Source of the DNA: Veillonella rogosae JCM 15642
GTDB taxonomy: Bacteria > Bacillota > Negativicutes > Veillonellales > Veillonellaceae
Direction: 5' to 3'
Assembly (NCBI RefSeq): GCF_002959775.1
Contig: NZ_PPCX01000015.1
Coordinates: 1-64,000, forward strand
Length of the DNA stretch: 64,000 nucleotides
A program made the position numbers and the translations under genes. How positions within the stretch are numbered: position 1 is the stretch's first letter; every line of letters begins with the position of its first letter. Shown here in pieces: positions 36,568 through 45,500 of this stretch. Below the pieces are notes generated by a model. The model was given only the letters and a program-made list of their open reading frames with translations, was not told where the DNA came from and did not search any database.

Positions 36568-36607
36568 AAAACTCCTCCCCATTGGATATCCAACAAGGAG
36601 GAGTTTT
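36568..36607. terminator. Hairpin after the divergent CbiK paralogue
   Basis: An 11-bp outer stem (AAAACTCCTCC and complement) with an inner TTGGATATCCAA palindrome, about 50 bases past the stop codon at 36657. The minus-strand T-run after it is short (TTTTACTTTT), so termination may be partial. Confidence 0.6.
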
Positions 36608-36656
36608 GCTTATGGAAAGGAGTGGAGTGATATGTCTAATTATGTAATAGTAAGTA

Positions 36657-37538
36657 TTAAGAAATCATACCTTGTACTTCTATACGAGAATTTGTCATTA
36701 CAGGTTTTACAGATTCACGAGGCATGGGACGCTTCCGATCAGACATCCGGATAGCTTGGCCTAAATGCTTCAAGAATAAATCTTGTACATAAGGATTTTC
36801 ACCAAGACCTTCATTCCAAATATCTACATTGTAACCCTCTTCAGCGAGCAATGCATAAATGGAGTCAGAACGCTCACCGCCAAGATAGTCCATTAAATGT
36901 GTAGAACCAATAAGAGCCAACGGTACTACTAATAAATCTTTATGCCCCATTCGATCTAACAAGGTAAGAGCTTGTTTAAAAGTAGGGAACCCATTTGTAG
37001 TAAATACCACAACATTTGGTGCCGCACCGTACATAGCTTTCAATTGTAATGTACTAAATTCCAATTGATTTTGACCATTCGCCATAAGCACTACAGACTT
37101 ATTAAGTGCTTTTGTATTAACGTGGCGAACAATACTTTCTAATGTAGCTTCATAATCGTCAGCATAATTCTTTACACCTAGAGACGTGAGTAATGGCTTA
37201 CCAATGTTCACTTGGCTAAAACCATATTCATTATTATGTAAAAACTTTAATGCTTGTTTACGCATTTGTTGGTAACACTGATCTGCTACCAATGTAACTG
37301 GTTGAATGTATACTTCATCAACGCCCTTGCGAGCGAAATCTTGCATAGCCTCTGTGAAAGAAGAAATCTTATCATCGTACTTCTCGTTCCATTTCTCTAC
37401 TAATGCATCAGATAAGAATACACGGCGTACCTCCATATCGCTATACATGGAACGTACTTTTTTCTCTATACTGCCAATGGATTTCTCCACAGCATCTTGG
37501 TAAATTGATCCAAAGGATGCAATGATTATGCCTTTCAT
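36657..37538 (-). CDS. CbiK-like protein lacking the metal-binding residues
   Basis: A 293-residue paralogue of the adjacent cobaltochelatase, with the same overall layout (IIIASFGSIYQDAVEKSI start, DEVYIQP, LLVVPLALIGSTH). The residues that bind the metal are changed: the GHGG histidine is Asn154 (LMANGQ), the GGEEF glutamate aligns with Cys88 (ADQCY), and the GDHAxND histidine aligns with Thr213 in GSTHLMDY, leaving His214 one position off. It may have lost chelatase activity or use another ligand. It has its own promoter and GGAGG site. A nine-codon minigene just upstream ends on its ATG. Confidence 0.85.
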   Translation of the reverse strand: MKGIIIASFGSIYQDAVEKSIGSIEKKVRSMYSDMEVRRVFLSDALVEKWNEKYDDKISSFTEAMQDFARKGVDEVYIQPVTLVADQCYQQMRKQALKFLHNNEYGFSQVNIGKPLLTSLGVKNYADDYEATLESIVRHVNTKALNKSVVLMANGQNQLEFSTLQLKAMYGAAPNVVVFTTNGFPTFKQALTLLDRMGHKDLLVVPLALIGSTHLMDYLGGERSDSIYALLAEEGYNVDIWNEGLGENPYVQDLFLKHLGQAIRMSDRKRPMPRESVKPVMTNSRIEVQGMIS

Positions 37539-37562
37539 ATGTGACCTCCATATTGCTCATAC
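37536..37562 (-). other. Upstream minigene of nine sense codons, possible leader or gene fossil
   Basis: ATG-TAT-GAG-CAA followed by five more codons and a TGA that overlaps the ATG of the CbiK-like gene (ATATGA). Its first four residues, MYEQ, are those of the DUF805 protein at 38134-38556, and the DNA around it is homologous. It looks like the truncated 5' end of a DUF805 gene fused to the CbiK-like gene; translational coupling is possible. Confidence 0.5.
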
Positions 37563-37645
37563 ATGTAACAATTCTCACAACTGAAAATTGTTATCAACTA
37601 CTCTGTAATAATAGTACAAGATTAATGTATAGAAGTCAATGAGAA
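37551..37645. repeat. Duplicated promoter region, copy A
   Basis: About 95 bp homologous to 38545-38640, including a perfect 13-bp stretch (TTGCTCATACATG), a perfect 19-bp stretch (AAAATTGTTATCAACTACT) and a shared AGTCAATGAGA end. It contains the promoter of the CbiK-like gene. Confidence 0.85.
37582..37639 (-). promoter_or_regulatory. Promoter with Fur-like box before the CbiK-like gene
   Basis: Minus strand: TTGACT -35 (37634-37639), 17-base spacer, TACTAT -10 (37611-37616). The 15-bp near-palindrome TGATAACAATTTTCA (37582-37596) lies just downstream, over the expected start region. It matches a 7-1-7 Fur-type box (TGATAATnATTATCA) at 12 of 14 positions, suggesting iron or related metal control by inference. 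Confidence 0.6.
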
Positions 37646-37657
37646 AAAATATCAAAA

Positions 37658-38014
37658 TCAACCAAAATAATGTATAACCGATGCAACACCACATAAAAGA
37701 AGAAAAAATATAACAATAAACTTAATTCGACCTGTAAAGGTATCATACCTTCTCTTGTCGCTAGCTGTGATTTTGCCAGAGCGATTATGACGCCATAGAT
37801 TAAAGACACAAGCAATACAAAGAATAATAATTAAAATATACTTCAAATCAATCATAGAACTTGGTAAAGCAATATAATCACTAAACAATGAAAGTCCAAA
37901 GAAACAATTCCCTAAGATACCAATTACAATTTTAACTATTCGTTGCCTAGCTATAATGACGAGATAATTCACCATTAATAAGCCAAAGAGACCAATTACA
38001 ATATTCGCAAACAT
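37658..38014 (-). CDS. Hypothetical small membrane protein
   Basis: 118 residues with about four hydrophobic helices: IVIGLFGLLMVNYLVIIA, IVIGILGNCFFGLSLF, YILIIILCIACVFNLW and FIVIFFLLLCGVASVIHYF, with a basic loop HNRSGKITASDKRRYD before the last. I do not recognise the family. It lies with the DUF805 gene between two direct repeats, downstream of a CdiA-like toxin end, so an immunity or accessory role is possible but unproven. Weak ribosome site. Confidence 0.7.
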   Translation of the reverse strand: MFANIVIGLFGLLMVNYLVIIARQRIVKIVIGILGNCFFGLSLFSDYIALPSSMIDLKYILIIILCIACVFNLWRHNRSGKITASDKRRYDTFTGRIKFIVIFFLLLCGVASVIHYFG

Positions 38015-38088
38015 ATCTACCCTACTAATTTAAAACCATAGTACTCTAATCTATTTAATATATACATTACACTATAACTTCAAGATAC

Positions 38089-38130
38089 ACAAAATGGTGT
38101 TGAACTCAAAGGAGTCCAACACCATTTTGT
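38089..38130. terminator. Terminator of the DUF805 gene
   Basis: A 14-bp outer stem (ACAAAATGGTGTTG and complement) with an inner imperfect GGACTC/GAGTTC pairing on the minus strand, immediately after the stop codon at 38134. It ends in ATTTTGTGT on the minus strand. Confidence 0.75.
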
Positions 38131-38133
38131 ATA

Positions 38134-38556
38134 TTAAATTTCTTTTATACTATTAACGTCCCAACTACCTTTTATAAAGAGTCTATAAAAGACAAAGACA
38201 TTGGCAAAAGGAACTACTAATAACAAAATCCATAATCCGCTATACAAACTATCATGAAGACGTCGGATGAGTAAAGTAAATACAGAGAACAGTGTATAGA
38301 CATAAAGTATATAAAAGATCGCCCATGATATAGGCTCTAAAATAGCTATTCCCATTTCACTTTTTATCATGAGAAGCAACGCCAAAATATTTACATTTAA
38401 GCCCATTATTGTGCCTAGTGAACCTACACCTATGCCAGCCTCAATAAGCTTAGCGCGTCCAGTTAATCTAAATGAGCGATATAAATAAATATCTCTCAAA
38501 TATTCTAAAATTCCTTTTTCATTACATAAAGTGATTTTTGTCTCTTGCTCATACAT
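38134..38556 (-). CDS. DUF805 family membrane protein
   Basis: 140 residues with the DUF805 pattern: an amphipathic FRLTGRAKLIEAGIGVGSL start, a second hydrophobic segment, the diagnostic RRLHDSLYSGLWILLLVVP motif, and the close FIKGSWDVNSI. Three to four membrane helices. DUF805 proteins are common inner-membrane proteins of unknown function. The gene has its own promoter, a Fur-like box and a terminator, but no clear Shine-Dalgarno site. Its position after the CdiA-like gene suggests it may be one of several immunity-type proteins; this is inference. Confidence 0.85.
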   Translation of the reverse strand: MYEQETKITLCNEKGILEYLRDIYLYRSFRLTGRAKLIEAGIGVGSLGTIMGLNVNILALLLMIKSEMGIAILEPISWAIFYILYVYTLFSVFTLLIRRLHDSLYSGLWILLLVVPFANVFVFYRLFIKGSWDVNSIKEI

Positions 38557-38640
38557 GATACACTTTTACAACGGAAAATTGTTATCAACTACTATGTGTC
38601 AATAATACATGATTGAACTAGAAAGTCAATGAGAGATATT
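38545..38640. repeat. Duplicated promoter region, copy B
   Basis: Second copy of the 37551-37645 sequence. Here it covers the first codons and promoter of the DUF805 gene and reaches into the 3' end of the upstream membrane-protein gene. Confidence 0.85.
38573..38629 (-). promoter_or_regulatory. Promoter with Fur-like box before the DUF805 gene
   Basis: Minus strand: TTGACT -35 (38624-38629), 16-base spacer, TATTAT -10 (38602-38607), then TTGATAACAATTTTCC (38573-38588) downstream of the expected start site. Same arrangement as at 37582-37639. The -35 box lies within or just at the 3' end of the preceding gene. Confidence 0.6.
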
Positions 38641-39594
38641 ATCACTAATTACACTGGCATCAATGTACCGCCATGAACCTTTAAATAATATTAGATATAG
38701 TACATATACATTTACATAAGGTATGAACACCCCAAATAACCAAAAAGCACTACTATAAGAATCATGTAACCTCTGAATTAGTACTTTTAATAAGTATATA
38801 AAACACCAAATCAAAAAAATAGCTACAATAGATGATAAAAATATATTTTTTAATAATATTGTAGGTAAAATAGTCCCTATTGAATAAATTAATATTACAA
38901 GTAATAGAACCATGAATTGATATACTATATAATAATATATCAATTCACCTCTTGAGATACGGCCCTTCCAGTTAAATAACTCCAGCGATAAGCTTTTTTT
39001 TAAAATCGGTAAGATTTTATATAAGGAAAATTCATCTAAAAATTGTTCAAACCCGCCATAGTCAATTCTTATAAAGCTAGACCCCACCTTTTCAATACAA
39101 TTTGATAAGCCATAGTCATTATTATATTCATTACTAGGAAACAAAGATAATATTAATAACCCTACTACCAAAATGTTTAAATTAACTGACATATTTGTAA
39201 TCAAGGAATCCTCTGTATATGTTACCTCTAATATAGGTGGTAAATAATTTAAATAATTAGTGTACAACGTATATATACCGGCTACTATTACAAATCCTGA
39301 AATCCATTTTTGATTAACATCTAGAACTCGTCTAATTGCTAGTAAAGAAAAAATTACTAACGATATTCCTAAATTAGCATATCCAATTAAAGACACTATA
39401 CTCTCTTCATACTTTGGTAAGGAATTAAATGTTAGTCCTGGCATAGCAATATAAGAAAAATATACTAATATTATAGAAAGTAAGTAAGGAGTACGAGTAA
39501 TACGCCATGATAACATTAAAGATTTAACGTTAGTTCTTAACAAAAACAACTCGTCCTTAATTGCTTTTGCGCTTATAATATCTTTCAAGATCAT
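38626..39594 (-). CDS. Membrane protein with C-terminal DUF805 domain, next to the CdiA-like toxin end
   Basis: 322 residues from the ATG at 39594 (GGAAGGAT upstream); an ATG at 39645 would add 17 residues and overlap more. The first 160 residues hold about four helices (TPYLLSIILVYFSYIAM, VSLIGYANLGISLVIFSLLA, SGFVIVAGIYTLY, LNILVVGLLILSLFP). The last 120 are a DUF805 domain with LFNWKGRISRGELIYYY, IQRLHDSYSSAFWLFGVFIP and LFKGSWRYID. The start overlaps the end of the CdiA-like gene by 38 bases, the normal place for a CDI immunity gene. A multi-helix immunity protein would suit a toxin acting in the inner membrane; this is inference. Confidence 0.75.
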   Translation of the reverse strand: MILKDIISAKAIKDELFLLRTNVKSLMLSWRITRTPYLLSIILVYFSYIAMPGLTFNSLPKYEESIVSLIGYANLGISLVIFSLLAIRRVLDVNQKWISGFVIVAGIYTLYTNYLNYLPPILEVTYTEDSLITNMSVNLNILVVGLLILSLFPSNEYNNDYGLSNCIEKVGSSFIRIDYGGFEQFLDEFSLYKILPILKKSLSLELFNWKGRISRGELIYYYIVYQFMVLLLVILIYSIGTILPTILLKNIFLSSIVAIFLIWCFIYLLKVLIQRLHDSYSSAFWLFGVFIPYVNVYVLYLILFKGSWRYIDASVISDNISH

Positions 39595-42500
39595 ATTTTG
39601 TAATATCCTTCCACCCTTGATCAAATAAAATTTTATATTTTCCATTCTCCTCTTCTACAATATAATCTCTCCCATTACCTTTATTGGTCCATTGTGTAGC
39701 ATTGGTATCTGGATGAGTAGTTAAATAACCCTCTGCACGAATAGTTTCAATTGGTAAACCAGAGTATACTTTATTTACTAAACCTAACGATTCACTATCA
39801 ATGGGACCTTCTTCCTCTCTAGAAGAATAAACTTCAGCATTCAATTCTAACGGAAGACTAACAAAATTACTATTACTTGAATCGTATGTAGGGCTCTTTA
39901 TAGAAAGTAAATTTCCACTTTTTAATTTTTGGTAAAAATCCAACAAACTTATTTTACCATCAATAGTATTATTTTGTTTAAACTTGAAATTATCAACCCC
40001 TCTAATTTCAAGATCTGTATGGGATAATTTAAAATGAGGATGTTTTAAATCAACATCACTATTATCAGAAGGCACACTCTTTTTACTGTATCCACCATAA
40101 GAACTATCTATTGTAAAATCGGCAGGATCATTATTATATACAATTTTAGGAGGTGCTATAAAATCAAGTTTTTTCAAAAAATCTGTCAAATTATAGCCCA
40201 AACTAATTTTATCAGTATATATTATACTATTAGGACTATTCCCCCTACGTGTTGCAGCTCCTACAAAAAATACAGATGCACTTTCTTCTTTACCAGTAGA
40301 TAAGAGACTTAAATCCCGGCCTACTTTGCTAGTGCTCCATTTAAAGGCATCAAGAGCTACCTTATTACTATTACCTACACCGCCACTAATAGACTCACTT
40401 ATAATTTTTCTAGCCTCACTATCAAGATTGACATACCAATTATTAGCAGTCCAATATCCATTAGACTCAGATCCAACCCATTCTGGCTTATAACCTTCTC
40501 TTAGATATTTATTGCCTAAAAAATCCCCTGTACGTGTTATAGTTTTATCCGCATGATATTGGATTAATTGTCCATCCGAATCTTGATAACCTGTAGCAAC
40601 AACTCTCTTTCTAGATTCTTCACTTGGATCAGGATTATAATACAAACCAACTTCATCATTACCAGTATAGAATGCACCATCATTTCCAACTACAGTTGGG
40701 TATCCACGCCCCTCTAAAACCTTGCCCCAAGTTTTATTCATAGGTTGAACTGTACCATCTGAAAGAGTATGATATGCCATTCCAGTGTCTGAATCAGCCC
40801 AAGTTGAAACAATATAAGGAGCTCCAACATAGATTTCATCTTCTTCACTATCTGTACTAACATTTTCACTTATACCATTATGTGATTTTCTTATTCCTAA
40901 ACCATACCTGTTAAGTGTTTCTTTATCTTTCTTTTTAATATATCCAGCAACAGGAATTATTGCACTTTTTTTATAAAAACCATTATATTTAGTTCCATAT
41001 TGAGCCTCTGTAGCACCAGTAATTGGAGATTTACCGATCCCATGATTTACTAAAGCCCCTAAACTTGCACTTAGCCATTGTGCTACAGCTGGATTAGATT
41101 TAGCAATTTTTTGAATTTCACCAATCAACGCTTCATTTGTTGCACCAGCATAGAAGCCACTACCAGTAGGATTTCCAGCTATACGTGCAGATGTTTCAGC
41201 AACTACTGCATGCGCTAATACCTTTGCAGCTTTTCCTTCTTTTGTTTTAGGCTCCCAATAATGGAGTTGCTCAAAAGCATCTTTAGCAAATAATCGTGCT
41301 AATTCTTGCCGTTCTTCAACCTTTTTCTTATCAAAAATAGTATCAAGTTTATTTAGACTATTTTTAGTATCTTTGGAGATCTTATTAATATCAATATTAG
41401 ATGATTCTGTTGTTATTGTACCATTAGCAATAACAGATTTAGTAGTACTTTCAACTGATTTTTCGGAATCTGGCAATAATTTTGGTAATAAGCCTAGAGA
41501 GTTATATACAGCATCCTTACCTGCTTGACTTAAATTTTTAAATCCAGACACAGATGTATAACTTAAACCTGTATTACTAGATTTATATTCAGCTTTATTT
41601 TTAATATCTTTAACTGTTAAGGAATTCGTTGATAATTTATTCTTGTCTGCTTTTGCCTTACTATCAATAACAGCACCTTCTAATGTAGTATTTCCTTTAG
41701 TTGTGATATCAAATCCTTCGGAACCAGCATATAATCCAGCTTGCTCAGTAATACTAGCATAATCACTAGACATTTTACCTTTTGAATATTCTGCAGATAC
41801 CCCACTTAATTGTGTACCATTTGTAGAAATGCTAAATCCAACATTTTTCTTTTCACCTCTATAGGTTTCACTATCTTGCAAGCTTTTAATTGTTAAATTA
41901 CCACCTATTTGAGATTGAATAGAGTCACCATATACTTTTGATCCCACAATATTAGTATCAGCACCAGAGTTTGTAATTACTTTATTGCCTTGAACAACCG
42001 TCCCTAAATGAGTTGTTTTAACTGTAGTACCATTTTCATTTGCGTTATTATAATTAGCATCAATACCTAGTAAGCCACCACCATTAACACTAAGGTTAGC
42101 CCCGATTGACCAGCCCTTACTATCATATTTATTAGTTATTGTAGTTGTATTTATTCCAGCTTGTAGGGAGAGATTTCTACTTGCATCTAATTCAACAGAT
42201 TTTCCTCGAATGGTTTCCCCTATAGCCACTATATCTCCTGAATCAGCTGTAGTTGGTTTTGTAACTAATTTAATTCCATTATCAGATACTATATGCCCTC
42301 CTGCATATTTACTACTATCCAATCTTGATTCACTTCTACTTTTACTGGAGCCAATACTTACATGAATATTTGCTAATCCATCTTTTTTTGCCCGTTTATT
42401 TTCTTTGTATTGCTTTTGATCTTTATTTATGTCGTTTAAGTCATTATTGCCTTTTTCCTGTTCATATTTTGCTTCTTTAGATAGTCTATTTCTTTCTTTT

Positions 42501-45500
42501 ACTAATTCATTTCTAGTTTTATCACTTAAATTATTATTTTGTAGAAGACTATCAATTTCTTTTACTTTTTGTTCTTTAAGTATTCCAGACGCTATTAATT
42601 TTTGTGCTTCTTCTCGTACAAAATCAGGAGTAAAGTTTTTATACTCTTGAATCTTACTATAACCTTTTTTAAGTTCTTTACCAGCTTCAAGAGATTCTAA
42701 AGTGCCTAATCGTTTATCATCACGACTATTGGCTTTACGTTGTAATCCACGTGCAGTAGTCAATGCTGATGCAATAGAGCCACCTAAGCTAACAGTTAAA
42801 CCAGACTGTTTCTCTTCATGCACCTGTTTCGACGCCATAGTATCATGTTTACCATCAAGTGTTATATCTGAAGCACTAACTTCAATATCATCTTTACCAA
42901 TTAAGTCAGTACTAGTTAGATGTGCCTTATTATTAGCATCAATACTAATCTTTCCATTAGCAGAACCAATTAATGTATTTACATTAGTTTTAGAATTTTC
43001 ATCTAATGTATCAGTCACTTTTTTACTGCCAATAGTAAATCCTATACCAGCGCCCATTAAGCCAGATTTTTTACTATATTGATATACATCATCACGTTGT
43101 GTTTCTTCACCTGAATCTGTACGTACATCATTACCCGCGGATACTGATACATCTTTTGTTCCTAAAATATTAGAGCCTGTTACCGAAACATTACGATTAG
43201 CTTTCACATTAATCATATCGCCACCAATCGTAGAAGATAAAACACCTGTGTGCTCGTGATCTGTACGTATGATATTAGTTTTACGAGATAGTAAACTTTT
43301 TTCTTTATACTTTAGACCATATTCATCACGACTATAGCTTTTTCCATTAGTGATAGTAACATCATTTCCTGCTTCAACAGATGTTAAGCCATGTTCACTA
43401 TTAACAATACCATTGCGGATATTTACATCATTTCCCGCACGTAAAGTAACATTGCTATCACTTAAAATAGCTGTACCTAATTCTGTACGGCGGACAGTAC
43501 GATTATAATTATCACTATTAACAGTCATATCCTTTTTAGCAGATAATGCCTCAGTTGTTAGATTAATATTCTGACCAGCCTCAATCGTTGCTTTAGAATT
43601 TTCCCCAGCATGAACAATGGCACCTTTAAGGTTAACATCTCGTTTAGCAGATAAAAGCAAATCACCTTTTTCGCCTACACCTATAGTACCTTGGCTACCA
43701 ACAATATCGTGGTGTTCTAATTTATCTACATGGGTACCTACATTTATATCACGACCGGCATTAATAGTAACCTGTTTATTACCATGAATATTACCTGTAT
43801 TAATTACATCTTTAGATGTTTTAATAGTAACATTACGTCCATCTATACGGCCTGTATTTTGTACAGCATTAGCTCCTAATACAATTGTATCTGCAGTCAT
43901 AATGCCTTGATTTAACATATCAGTGTTAGTATGACTAACAATAGCCTTACCACTAATAATACCACCCATTGCATCCATTGATTTTGCAGGTTGTTTCGCT
44001 AAATATACTTTAGGGTATAGAACTTGTTGAGCTTTTCCATCTACTACAACCGTTTTAGTTTCTAACCATACCATATCAGTTGTTATAGCTTCCATTTGTT
44101 CTTTGGATAAGGCAATTCCTGGAGCTAATTTAAAAGCTTTACCAAAGGCTATGCCGGCCTCTAATAACGCTTTGTATTCAGCCTCATTATCTGTATACCC
44201 TTCTAAATATTGTTTGCCTGTAGCTGATACAATTTGCTCATTTATAAGCTGCTGCTCATAGAATCCATCACCTAAACGTTTTAATCTTCTTTCTGGATCA
44301 TTTGCTAAGGCATCAATCATATATTGAGAAGATAAAAAATTCTTACGATTTGTAAAAGCGGAGTCCGTTTCTATCAAAGCATTAGCTGTAATATCTGGAT
44401 GAATCTGATATAGTGCCTCTGTTGGTAAGGATAAACCATCTATAGTATGACTTTCTTTACCTTTTCCACCACCTAAACCATAGGGATCTAAACTATCATT
44501 AACCTTAGCAATAGTAGCTTTAGACAAATTATCTTCAGCATGCTCTTTAATAGCTCCTATTGGCTTCACATTTGCTTCAGTAATAGTTGGAGTCATATAG
44601 ACTTCTTGTTTCCATCGTCTACGTTTCTTTTTTCCGCCCAAATGGTGACTTTTAGGAACATCTTTTGTATAACTTTCTTGTGTAGTACCTGTTATAAAGG
44701 TCTTATCACTCATAGAGTCAGATATATTTTCTATTCGTCCCTTAGTTTGAACCGTCCCCCCAGAAATCACCTTACTATTTTCATTATGGAGAATACCTGT
44801 TATTACAACATCACCGCCACTACTAATAACACCTGGGTCATCATGAGTTATTTCTTTATGTGTACTCTCTGTTTCGGTACGGATAATAGTAAATTCATTA
44901 ACACGATTTTCACGCTTATCCATCTCTTTGTTATAAGCTTCGTCTTCAGTAGTTTTAACAGGTTTTACATGTGGTGTACCATAACCACTTTTATCATCAG
45001 CATAAGGGAATTCTGACTTATCAAATACCTGTCCTTCTAATTTATGATGTCGATGAGTAACTTTAATTTTATCAGAATTTTTAGTAATGCCATCTGAAAC
45101 ACGCTTTGCACCTAATGCAACATTGTTATTTTCTACAATGGGAGCATCTATTTTTATAGCTTTTTCAGATTTAATTGTAGCCCCTGTATTATGGATCCCC
45201 TCTTTAGCTGTAAGGTCCATAGTACCACCACTATAGATGAAACCTTTACCCGTATTATTGATTGTATCGGTATTTATATCAACGTGATTACGGCCTGCAA
45301 TGACACCAGACTTATGAGTATCTAATTCTTTTTTTATGGCAGTAACTTTCTCCTGTGCTTCATCATAAGTCTTTGTTAACTCTTTAATACGTTGACGATG
45401 TGCTTCTAACTCTGTTTTAGTTTTATATTTTGTGATATCAGCATTCCATTCAGCATCAAGATCATGTTTAGCCTTTTCTAAATCTTTACCAGCTTTATGG

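Noticed and set aside
36521-36754. Plus-strand open frame with an AAAGGAG-like site near 36619
   Set aside because: It mostly lies antisense to the end of the CbiK-like gene, covers a terminator hairpin and has no recognisable protein features.
44540-45016. Plus-strand 158-codon open frame opposite the CdiA-like gene
   Set aside because: Antisense to conserved hemagglutinin-type sequence; composition is that of a reverse-strand shadow.
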